The translations under genes were made by a program, and so were the position numbers. Of a DNA stretch of 12,129 bases, positions 6,060 through 12,012 are shown piece by piece (within the stretch, counting starts at the first letter, position 1; each line of letters opens with the position of its first letter). Where the stretch lies: assembly GCA_025355595.1 (NCBI GenBank), contig JANXZI010000143.1, positions 1 to 12,129 on the forward strand, read 5' to 3'. Source of the DNA: Spartobacteria bacterium. GTDB lineage: Bacteria > Verrucomicrobiota > Verrucomicrobiia > Chthoniobacterales > Chthoniobacteraceae. The notes under the pieces are model-generated. The model had not been told where the DNA came from. It saw nothing but the letters and a program-made list of their open reading frames with translations, and searched no databases.

Positions 6060-7923
6060 AATCAAAGCCCAGGAACTGGTCCACACGCTCGAGCATGGAA
6101 GCGGGCGGCGGTGGGTCGTGATCCTCCTGATCGTCGCGTTCGCGCTTTTCCAGTCCGTCGCGCATGTGCTCATCAATCCGATGAACCGCCTCGGCGGACA
6201 GGCCGCGCTCTGCATCGGCATCACGCATCCGAAGGGCCAGGAGCAGGCCGTCATCGCGCGGGAGATCGCGCGCGGCCACGGGTTTTCCACGCAGGTGATC
6301 AAGCCCGCGGCCATCGCGCTCATGGAAAAATACCGGGGTGCGAACGGCTTCTCCACCTTCCTCGATCACGACGGCCCCACCGGCGGCAACATCCCGGACA
6401 TCTACCACTCGCCGCTGCACCCGTGGCTGAATTCCAGCGCGCTTTTCACCGCAGTCCAGATCAGCGACGCGCTCAAGCTGCGCACGGATGCAAAAGGGAA
6501 CAACGATTTCTGGGGCTTCCACAAGGGCGAATACATCCACCCTGCCGACCGCATCATCGTCGGCGTGAGTGTGCTCTGCTTCCTCGTGGCGGTGTGGGTG
6601 AGCTTCCTCGCTGTGCGGCGGCTGTTCGACGAACGGCTCGCCGCGATCACCACCGTGCTCATGCTGCTGTGCAATGAATTCTGGCGCTACACCTCCACCG
6701 GCCTGCCGCAGATGCTCATGCTCATGCTCTTCAGCGTGGCGATCTATTTCTCCACGCGGGCGCTCGGCGCGAGGGAAAATGAGGAGCGCACCTGGCCCTG
6801 GCACACCGGTGCGGGGCTCGCGTTCGGCCTGCTCGCGCTCACGCATCCGCTCACGATCTTCATCTTCGCCGGCGCGCTCATCCACACCGTCATCGCCTTT
6901 TCGCCGAGGGGGCGCGATGCGGCGATCATGTTCGTCACGTTCATGGCCTGCCTCACCCCGTGGCTCGTGCGGAATTCCAACCTCTGCGGATCGGCATTTG
7001 GCATCGCGGGACAGGCGCGACTGGTCGGCCTCCGCGGATCGGAGTCGCAGATCATGCGCACGCTCAATGAACAGGACAAAAAGATCCCCGTTCATTTCTT
7101 CCGCGGCAAAGTGCAGACGGAGCTGCTCAATTTCCTCGACTCACTCCTCGGCCGCTTCGGCAAGATCCTCGTCGCCCCGCTCTTCTTCCTCGCGCTCCTG
7201 CACCCTTTCAAAAAATCGGAAACGCGCTCCTTCCGCTGGGGTTTCCTGATCATGATCGTCTCCGGCATGCTCGGCATGGCCGTCTTCGGATTTGCGGACG
7301 CCGACCTCCAGACCGATCTCGAATCGAACAATCTCTTCCCGCTCTTCATCCCTCTCGCCACCGCGTACGGCTTTGCGCTGCTGCTCGTCATGTGGAGCCG
7401 TGTGCAGGTCGCCGGACGGGATCTCGCCTCCATCCGCCAGGTGAATATCGCGTTCCACGGCATTGTCATTTTCCTCAGCTCCCTCTCGCTGGCCAATGTG
7501 TACACCGATCCACCGAAGCTCCCCTTCGTGTGGCCGCCGTATTGCCCGCCGGCCATCAGCGAAATCTCGGACTGGTATTCCAAGGACGACATCATCTGCG
7601 CCGACATGCCGTGGGCCGTCGCGTGGTACGCCGATCGCAAGAGCCTCTGGCTCCCGTTCACCGTCGCCGATTTCAACGACCTGAACGAATTCCGCTTCCG
7701 CGGAAAAATCACCGGCCTCCTCGTCACACCCGTCACCGGATTCCGCGGACTGCTCAACGATGTCGGCGTCGGCGAATTCAAGGAATGGCGCTCCTTCATC
7801 ATGCGCGAGCCGCGGGCCGCGCAGAATTTCGTGCTCAAGGTCGCTCACCCGATCTTCCTCATGGGCGCGTCGCACTACCTGCTCTTCTCCGACCGCGATC
7901 GCTGGACGGAGCGGAACAACTGA
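6049..7923 (+). CDS. Multispanning membrane protein, GT-C/ArnT-PMT-like glycosyltransferase candidate
   Basis: 624 aa starting at ATG 6049, inside the end of the response regulator gene. About ten hydrophobic segments are visible, at roughly 22-42, 165-188, 198-216, 222-240, 255-287, 290-307, 363-382, 393-414, 428-448 and 470-490, followed by a soluble C-terminal part (~500-624). The first exported loop (~43-160) contains AVIAREIARGHGFSTQVIKP, which resembles the 'ARNLAEGHGYS' block of PMT/ArnT (GT39/GT83-type) glycosyltransferases, and later YHSPLHPWLNS, like their 'PLYPLLLA' block. The usual acidic DE pair before this block is replaced by a QEQ sequence, so catalysis is uncertain. GT-C enzymes use lipid-linked sugars on the outer face of the membrane. 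The overlap with the regulator suggests coupled expression. Function is not firmly assigned. Confidence 0.7.
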   Translation: MAAEIKAQELVHTLEHGSGRRWVVILLIVAFALFQSVAHVLINPMNRLGGQAALCIGITHPKGQEQAVIAREIARGHGFSTQVIKPAAIALMEKYRGANGFSTFLDHDGPTGGNIPDIYHSPLHPWLNSSALFTAVQISDALKLRTDAKGNNDFWGFHKGEYIHPADRIIVGVSVLCFLVAVWVSFLAVRRLFDERLAAITTVLMLLCNEFWRYTSTGLPQMLMLMLFSVAIYFSTRALGARENEERTWPWHTGAGLAFGLLALTHPLTIFIFAGALIHTVIAFSPRGRDAAIMFVTFMACLTPWLVRNSNLCGSAFGIAGQARLVGLRGSESQIMRTLNEQDKKIPVHFFRGKVQTELLNFLDSLLGRFGKILVAPLFFLALLHPFKKSETRSFRWGFLIMIVSGMLGMAVFGFADADLQTDLESNNLFPLFIPLATAYGFALLLVMWSRVQVAGRDLASIRQVNIAFHGIVIFLSSLSLANVYTDPPKLPFVWPPYCPPAISEISDWYSKDDIICADMPWAVAWYADRKSLWLPFTVADFNDLNEFRFRGKITGLLVTPVTGFRGLLNDVGVGEFKEWRSFIMREPRAAQNFVLKVAHPIFLMGASHYLLFSDRDRWTERNN

Positions 7924-7951
7924 GCGGGGCGGCAGCAGTGGAGAGTTGAGA

Positions 7952-7972
7952 GCGGAGGAAACTCGCCTTTTT
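7952..7972 (+). terminator. Possible intrinsic terminator after the membrane protein gene
   Basis: GCGGAG (7952-7957) pairs with CTCGC (7962-7966) through a GAAA tetraloop with one bulged G, followed by C and five T (7968-7972). The stem is short, so strength is doubtful. Its place 29 bp after the stop codon and before the next promoter fits. Confidence 0.4.
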
Positions 7973-8077
7973 GCTCTGCGGAAGACTTACCGCGAGCGGA
8001 ACGCAGCAGGGGTGGCGCGGAAAAATACCGATGATGACGCGCTGCAGGAGCAAATTCTGCGGCGGGGAAAAAAACCG

Positions 8078-8105
8078 TTGACGCGCTGCATTGCCCTCCT
8101 ATCGT
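8078..8105 (+). promoter_or_regulatory. Sigma-70-type promoter of the SAM riboswitch-thrC unit
   Basis: TTGACG (8078-8083, 5 of 6 to the -35 consensus) and TATCGT (8100-8105, 4 of 6 to the -10) are separated by 16 nt. The predicted start near 8112 coincides with the first paired base of riboswitch helix P1, which is the best support for this call. Confidence 0.55.
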
Positions 8106-8111
8106 CGCGCC

Positions 8112-8326
8112 CTCTCTTATCCAGAGTGGCTGAGGGTTCTGGCCCTGCGACGCCACGGCAACCGCCTGCGGGTGGTTGAGTGATGAGCGTTGAAAGTTGA
8201 TTGCAAAATCGCGCGCCACGCGCGCTGACCGGCCTCTCAACTCTCAACTTTCACCTCTCAACTTCTCAAAGGGACCAGGTGCCAAATCCAGCTCTTGGCC
8301 GCATGGCTTGGGGACAGATGTGAGAG
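8112..8326 (+). ncRNA. SAM riboswitch aptamer (S-box, SAM-I family) with extended P3
   Basis: Conserved S-box blocks occur in order: CTTATCCAGAG near 8116-8126, GAGGGTTCTGGCCCT near 8132-8146, CGGCAACC at 8156-8163, GGTGCCAAATCCAGC at 8278-8292 and GATGTGAGAG at 8317-8326. P1 pairs 8112-8121 with 8317-8326 (nine pairs including one G-U, with one U-U mismatch). P3 pairs GGCAACC (8157-8163) with GGTGCC (8278-8283). P4 is 8292-8313, with some wobble pairs. P2 begins with the GTGGC strand (8126-8130) closing on GCCAC (8152-8156). This family binds S-adenosylmethionine and controls sulfur and methionine genes. Here it precedes thrC. The aptamer is ~215 nt instead of the usual ~100-120 because ~114 nt separate the P3 strands. 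Confidence 0.88.
8175..8262. repeat. Inverted heptamer array (GTTGAnn type) inside riboswitch P3
   Basis: The left arm 8175-8202 is four 7-bp units of the form GTTGAnn (GTTGAGT, GATGAGC, GTTGAAA, GTTGATT). The right arm 8235-8262 is four units of the complementary form nnTCAAC (TCTCAAC, TCTCAAC, TTTCACC, TCTCAAC). The best core is TGAAAGTTGA (8191-8200) with TCAACTTTCA (8244-8253), 10 of 10. In the RNA it would fold as a long hairpin extending P3. Confidence 0.8.
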
Positions 8327-8400
8327 CGAAGCAGCGACCCTCCATCGCCCCTCGCCACTCTGGGAAGAGCCGTATCGACATGCACAAAAACGCTCCTTCC
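8327..8400 (+). promoter_or_regulatory. Candidate translational expression platform of the SAM riboswitch
   Basis: Segment 8354-8363 (GCCACTCTGG) is the exact reverse complement of 8121-8130, the P1/P2 junction strand of the aptamer. After a U-G pair and bulged A8119 the helix continues with 8114-8118 against 8365-8369, giving 16 pairs. It covers the only weak Shine-Dalgarno-like stretch (GGGAAG, 8362-8367) before ATG 8380 and is incompatible with P1 and P2. A competing hairpin pairs 8363-8370 with 8392-8400 (8 pairs, one bulge), with the start codon in its loop. No U-run follows, so attenuation is unlikely. Confidence 0.6.
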
Positions 8401-9663
8401 TACTTCTCGAATCTCAAGTGCCGCGAGTGCGGACGCCTCTATCCGAAGCAGGCCATCCACGTTTGCGACTTCGACTTCGGCCCGCTCGAGGCGGCGTACG
8501 ATTACGACGCGATCAAGGCTGCGCTGAACCGCGAAGTCATCGAGTCGCGCCCGAAGAGCATGTGGCGCTACCGCGAGTTGCTGCCGATTGATGGCGAGCC
8601 CACCGTCGGCACGCAGGTCGGCTTCACCCCGCTTGTGAAGGCGGACCGCCTCGCGGAAAAGCTCGGCATCAAGGCGCTCTACATCAAGAACGACACCGTC
8701 AATTACCCGACGCTCTCGTTTAAGGATCGCGTCGTCAGCGTCGCGCTCAGCCGCGCGAAGGAGCTTGGTTTCACGACCGTCGCCTGTGCCAGCACCGGCA
8801 ATCTCGCAAACTCCGTCGCCGCCAACGCCGCCGCCGCCGGACTGAAAAGCTACGTCCTCATCCCCGCCGATCTCGAGCAGGGCAAAGTGCTCGGCTCGCT
8901 CGTGTACGGCACGAATGTCATCGGCATCCACGGCGCCTACGATCAGGTGAACCGCCTCTGCTCCGAGATCGCCGGCAAATACGGCTGGGGCTTTGTGAAC
9001 GTGAACCTGCGCCCCTATTACGCCGAGGGCAGCAAGAGCATGGGCTTTGAAATCATGGAGCAGCTCGGCTGGCGCATCCCGCGACACACCGTCGTGCCCA
9101 TGGCCTCCGGCTCGCTCCTCACAAAAATCCACAAGTCCTACGGCGAATTCACCAAGGTCGGCATCGTGGACGACGCGCCCTTTTCCATCCACGGCGCGCA
9201 GGCCACCGGCTGCGCACCGATCTCGCACGCGATGAAAAAAGGCACCGACATCGTGAAGCCCGTGCCGAAGCCCGACACGATCGCGAAGTCCCTCGCCATC
9301 GGCACGCCTGCCGACGGCTACTACGCCATCCACGTCATGCGCCAGACCGGCGGCTTTGCCGAGGACGTGACGGACGACGAAATCGTCGAGGGCATCAAGC
9401 TCCTCGCCGAATACGCCGGCATCTTCGCCGAGACCGCCGGTGGCGTCACCGTCGCCTGCGCGAAGAAACTCATCGAGAGCGGAAAAATCCCGCGCGACGA
9501 GGAAGCCGTCCTCTGCATCACCGGCCACGGCCTGAAAACGCAGGAAGCCATCCAGGGCAAATGCGGCGAACTCCGCCTCATCAAGCCGAGCCTCCGCGAA
9601 TTCGAGGAAAAAGTGTATGCGCCCGACCAGGCAGCAACTGCCGCCTCACCGAGTCCTCAGTAG
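8380..9663 (+). CDS. thrC: Threonine synthase
   Basis: 427 aa from ATG 8380. This start is chosen because the longer frame opening at 8197 runs through the riboswitch. It is a cytoplasmic PLP enzyme that converts O-phosphohomoserine to threonine. The N-terminus has a zinc-ribbon-like segment typical of the plant/mycobacterial/archaeal-like branch: LKCRECGRLYP with Cys14 and Cys17, then Cys29, and FGPLEAAYDYD. The fourth Cys seen in many relatives is Asp32 here. TLSFKDR puts the PLP lysine at Lys115. ACASTGNLANSVAANAAAAGL (~135-155) is the substrate/phosphate loop, and a Gly-rich VPMASGSLLTK segment lies near 239-249. The last codons and the TAG stop lie in a heptamer repeat (9652-9682). The gene follows a SAM riboswitch and precedes a MoaD-like gene, which ties it to the methionine/threonine branch point. 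A related PLP reaction on phosphohomoserine cannot be excluded by sequence alone. Confidence 0.93.
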   Translation: MHKNAPSYFSNLKCRECGRLYPKQAIHVCDFDFGPLEAAYDYDAIKAALNREVIESRPKSMWRYRELLPIDGEPTVGTQVGFTPLVKADRLAEKLGIKALYIKNDTVNYPTLSFKDRVVSVALSRAKELGFTTVACASTGNLANSVAANAAAAGLKSYVLIPADLEQGKVLGSLVYGTNVIGIHGAYDQVNRLCSEIAGKYGWGFVNVNLRPYYAEGSKSMGFEIMEQLGWRIPRHTVVPMASGSLLTKIHKSYGEFTKVGIVDDAPFSIHGAQATGCAPISHAMKKGTDIVKPVPKPDTIAKSLAIGTPADGYYAIHVMRQTGGFAEDVTDDEIVEGIKLLAEYAGIFAETAGGVTVACAKKLIESGKIPRDEEAVLCITGHGLKTQEAIQGKCGELRLIKPSLREFEEKVYAPDQAATAASPSPQ

Positions 9664-9737
9664 TCAGTGCTCAGTGCTCAGTTTTTCCCGCCGCACACTC
9701 ACTCACAAAAATCGCACGCATCTGAGCACTGAGCACT
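9652..9737. repeat. Inverted heptamer array (AGTGCTC type) spanning the thrC stop codon
   Basis: The left array 9652-9679 is four 7-bp units (AGTCCTC, AGTAGTC, AGTGCTC, AGTGCTC), plus AGT at 9680-9682. The right array 9724-9737 is two units GAGCACT. The perfect inverted core is 16 bp (9666-9681 with 9722-9737). The thrC stop TAG (9661-9663) lies within the second unit. T-runs follow both arms, so the structure could also act as a weak terminator or mRNA-end hairpin. Confidence 0.85.
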
Positions 9738-9765
9738 TTTCCCCTCACCCCACGCGCCCACCGCA

Positions 9766-9793
9766 AAATCTTAAATCCTAAATCTTAAATTCC
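9766..9793. repeat. AAATCTT heptamer array directly upstream of the moaD-like start
   Basis: Four tandem 7-bp units (AAATCTT, AAATCCT, AAATCTT, AAATTCC) end one base before ATG 9795. They occupy the place of a ribosome-binding site; no Shine-Dalgarno is present. The AT-rich, unstructured leader may itself permit initiation. Confidence 0.85.
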
Positions 9794-9794
9794 C

Positions 9795-10067
9795 ATGCCC
9801 TCCGTCCGCATCCCCACACCGCTCCGCAAACTGACCAACGATCTCGAAGTCGTCTCCGCCGCCGGTGCGAATGTCGGCGAAGTGCTCGACAACCTCGACA
9901 AGGCATTCCCCGGCCTGCGCGAACGCATCTGTGACGAGCAGGGCAACGTCCGCCGCTTCGTGAACATCTTCATCAACGACGAGGACATCCGCTTCCTCGA
10001 AGAGCGCGCCACGCCCGTGAAGGACACGGACGAACTCAGCATCGTCCCCGCCATCGCCGGCGGATAG
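9795..10067 (+). CDS. MoaD/ThiS-family ubiquitin-like sulfur carrier protein (CysO/HcyS-like candidate)
   Basis: 90 aa, the usual size of this family, with a beta-grasp pattern and the terminal Gly-Gly (IVPAIAGG) directly before the TAG stop, as required for adenylation and thiocarboxylation by an E1-like enzyme. RIPTPLRKLTND opens the fold; LDNLDKAFPGLRERI is the helix; RRFVNIFINDEDIRFLEE and TDELSIVPAIAGG close the sheet. Family members donate sulfur for molybdopterin or thiamine, for cysteine (CysO) and for homocysteine (HcyS). The position after thrC and a SAM riboswitch, with no moa or thi genes nearby, favours an amino-acid sulfur role; that is inference. No E1-like or JAMM-protease partner is in the window. 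It is probably cotranscribed with thrC across a 131-bp repeat-filled gap. Confidence 0.9.
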   Translation: MPSVRIPTPLRKLTNDLEVVSAAGANVGEVLDNLDKAFPGLRERICDEQGNVRRFVNIFINDEDIRFLEERATPVKDTDELSIVPAIAGG

Positions 10068-10114
10068 CATGCGAACACCCGCATCTATTTTTGCGATGCG
10101 TCCGAGTGACCGGC

Positions 10115-10135
10115 GATTGGTGATTGGTGAATGAC
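10115..10135. repeat. Short GATTGGT heptamer array
   Basis: Two exact GATTGGT units (10115-10128) are followed by the degenerate unit GAATGAC (10129-10135), in the intergenic region between the moaD-like gene and fabF. No inverted partner is seen. Just upstream, GCATC (10081-10085) and GATGC (10095-10099) form a small hairpin with the T-run in its loop. Confidence 0.65.
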
Positions 10136-10161
10136 GAGTTGCGGCCCGTTGGGAGTTTGGA

Positions 10162-10224
10162 AGTGCTCAGTGGTCAGTTCGCAGTGCCCAGTAAAGGCGT
10201 CGGGCGTGCCGATGACTGAGGACT
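10162..10224. repeat. Degenerate inverted heptamer array (AGTGCTC type), second locus
   Basis: Five 7-bp units each starting AGT (AGTGCTC, AGTGGTC, AGTTCGC, AGTGCCC, AGTAAAG) run 10162-10196. After a 14-bp spacer come two units of the reverse form ending ACT (GATGACT, GAGGACT; 10211-10224). This is the same family as the array at 9652-9737. It fills most of the gap before fabF, where no gene is seen. Confidence 0.75.
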
Positions 10225-10314
10225 GGTGGAATGATGGATGTTGACCTCCGAGGCACTTTCCATTTGCCACACAGCGCCACCGCACGGAAGGTAACCGCCA
10301 TTTTACGCAACCGA

Positions 10315-11565
10315 ATGAGCCAACAACGCCGCGTCGTCATCACCGGGATGGGAGTCCTCACGCCAGTGGGAAACGACATCCAGACTTTTTGGAACAGCAT
10401 CAAGAATGGTGCGAGCGGCATCGGGCCGATCACGCAGTTTGACGTGACCGACTACGCCTGCAAAATCGCGGGCGAGGTGCGCGATTTTGATCCGGTGAAA
10501 TTTTTCAAGGTGCCCAAGGACATCCGCCGCGCGGACCGCTACACGCAGCTCGCCGTGGGCGCGGCAAAGCTCGCGATGGAGGACGCTGGAATCACCGCGC
10601 CGGTCGCGGATCCCGAGCGCTTCGGGTGCATGGTCGGCAGCGGCATCGGCGGCCTCGCCACGCTCGAGGCGCAGCACACGGTGCTCATGACGAAGGGGCC
10701 GAGCCGCCTCTCGCCGTTCGTGATCCCGATGCTCATCAGCAATATGGCCGGCGGCACCATCTCAATGGAATGGAACCTCCAGGGGCCGAACTACGCGACC
10801 ACGAGTGCGTGCTCGACCAGCGCGCATTCCGTGGGCGAGGCGTGGCGCATGCTGCGCGAGGGCGACGCGGATGCGTTCCTGGCGGGCGGCAGCGAATCGG
10901 CCATCGTGCCGCTGGGCATCGGCGGCTTCGGCGCGATGCGCGCGCTGAGCACGCGCAACGATGAGCCGACGAAGGCGAGCCGCCCGTGGGATCGAGACCG
11001 TGACGGCTTCGTGATGAGCGAAGGTGCGGGCATCGTGGTGATGGAGGAACTGGAACACGCGAAAAAACGCGGTGCGAAAATTTACGCCGAGATCATCGGC
11101 TACGGATTGAGCGCCGACGCCTACCACATGAGCGCGCCGCTGCCCGAGGGCGAGGGTGCCGCGCGCTGCATGGCGATGGCGTTGCGCAAGGCCGGCTTGA
11201 ATCCGAGCGACGTGGACTACGTGAACGCGCATGGCACCTCCACGCCGATGGGCGACGTGTGCGAGACGAAGGCTCTCAAGCTCACCTTCGGCGAGCACGC
11301 GAAGAAATTGCAGGTCAGTTCCAGCAAGAGCATGACGGGCCACCTGCTCGGCGCGGCGGGCGTCGTCGAGACCATCGTCTGCGCGAAGGCGCTGCAGGAG
11401 GGTGTCATCCCGCCGACCATCAATCTCGACAACCCCGGCGAAGGCTGCGACCTCGACTACGTCCCGCACACCGCCCGCGAGGGCAGGCCGCGCATCGCGA
11501 TCAACAACAGCTTCGGCTTCGGCGGGCACAACGCGACCGTGGTGGTGCGGAAATTCGAGGGCTGA
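10315..11565 (+). CDS. fabF: Beta-ketoacyl-ACP synthase II
   Basis: 416 aa from ATG 10315 (MSQQRRVVITGMG), the normal KAS II length. The longer reading from 10231 adds 28 residues without family similarity. It condenses malonyl-ACP with acyl-ACP in fatty-acid elongation, in the cytoplasm. The catalytic triad is Cys166 (TTSACSTSAH), His306 (NAHGTSTPMGD) and His343 (GHLLGAAGVVE), with Lys338 in SSKSMTGH. The C-terminus NNSFGFGGHNATVVVRKF is typical. No acpP, fabG or fabD is adjacent; the 247-bp gap upstream contains repeats, and TTGACC at 10241-10246 is the only -35-like hexamer, without a convincing -10. GGAAGG near 10286 is too far from the ATG to serve as a normal ribosome-binding site. A KAS used in secondary metabolism is possible but nothing in the neighbourhood supports it. 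Confidence 0.95.
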   Translation: MSQQRRVVITGMGVLTPVGNDIQTFWNSIKNGASGIGPITQFDVTDYACKIAGEVRDFDPVKFFKVPKDIRRADRYTQLAVGAAKLAMEDAGITAPVADPERFGCMVGSGIGGLATLEAQHTVLMTKGPSRLSPFVIPMLISNMAGGTISMEWNLQGPNYATTSACSTSAHSVGEAWRMLREGDADAFLAGGSESAIVPLGIGGFGAMRALSTRNDEPTKASRPWDRDRDGFVMSEGAGIVVMEELEHAKKRGAKIYAEIIGYGLSADAYHMSAPLPEGEGAARCMAMALRKAGLNPSDVDYVNAHGTSTPMGDVCETKALKLTFGEHAKKLQVSSSKSMTGHLLGAAGVVETIVCAKALQEGVIPPTINLDNPGEGCDLDYVPHTAREGRPRIAINNSFGFGGHNATVVVRKFEG

Positions 11566-11725
11566 GTTTTCATGGGTGCAGCTTTCCGGAGCTGAGTCAC
11601 GCGGACGACATGCTGGGGAGCACTGGTGAAAAGGCGTGTCCAGCCTGGTCACGGCAGTCGTCACCCTGGCGGGGCAGGCGTCTGCTTCATGCTCTGCAAG
11701 GTCGCGTTCACGCGCAGCGGGAAAG
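11566..11725. other. Intergenic region after fabF, no gene recognised
   Basis: A small hairpin CAGCT/AGCTG (about 11579-11594) follows the fabF stop but has no T-run. No convincing coding frame, promoter or RNA gene is seen on either strand. Confidence 0.5.
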
Positions 11726-11839
11726 AGTAGTCCCACGCTTCAGCGTGCAAAGACGTGCGGCCCGGATGGCGCGCGCGGTTGCCGGATTCGCCTGCAAGCT
11801 GCCATCACGCGACATGGCACGCTGAAGCGTGGGACTACT
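11726..11839. repeat. 114-bp element with perfect 23-bp inverted terminal repeats
   Basis: Arms 11726-11748 and 11817-11839 are exact reverse complements; each arm also contains its own small palindrome (CACGCT/AGCGTG). A six-T run (11839-11844) follows the right arm, so this could also terminate plus-strand transcription from fabF. The interior (11749-11816) has no coding signal. It looks like a MITE or REP-type palindrome. Confidence 0.85.
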
Positions 11840-11901
11840 TTTTTGCCGCCTGCTGCGCGTCGTAGTCGGCCCAGAACTCGGCCACGGGGCGCGCGGGGTT
11901 G

Positions 11902-12012
11902 GGAGCGGCGATTTGCCATCGCCGTCGAAAACGCTCCGCGCGCAGCGTCACTTCTTTTCTTTGGAGCGCACATGGGAGGAAAACAGCGCCTTCGGCGGTT
12001 TGGGACGACGAA
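11902..12012. repeat. GC-rich palindromic, probably dispersed repeat cutting the right-edge gene
   Basis: A nested hairpin is present: GGCGAT/ATCGCC at 11907-11912 and 11918-11923, enclosed by GGAGCG/CGCTCC at 11902-11907 and 11932-11937. All three minus-strand frames are nearly free of stops here, as in GC-rich repeats. The stretch is much GC-richer than 12016-12129. In the minus frame, a 38-residue reading from GTG 11951 to TAG (11837-11835) ends in a protein-like tail (AEFWADYDAQQAAKK), but I cannot assign it. Element boundaries are approximate. Confidence 0.45.

Noticed and set aside
8197..8379. Upstream extension of the thrC reading frame by 61 residues
   Set aside because: It overlaps the riboswitch aptamer and has no family similarity; conserved protein sequence starts just after ATG 8380.
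9652..10224. CRISPR array from the repeated AGTGCTC-type sequences
   Set aside because: Units are contiguous 7-mers without regular unique spacers and no cas gene is present.
10231..10314. 28-residue N-terminal extension of FabF
   Set aside because: No similarity to KAS II and directly after the repeat region; MSQQRRVVITGMG is the standard start.
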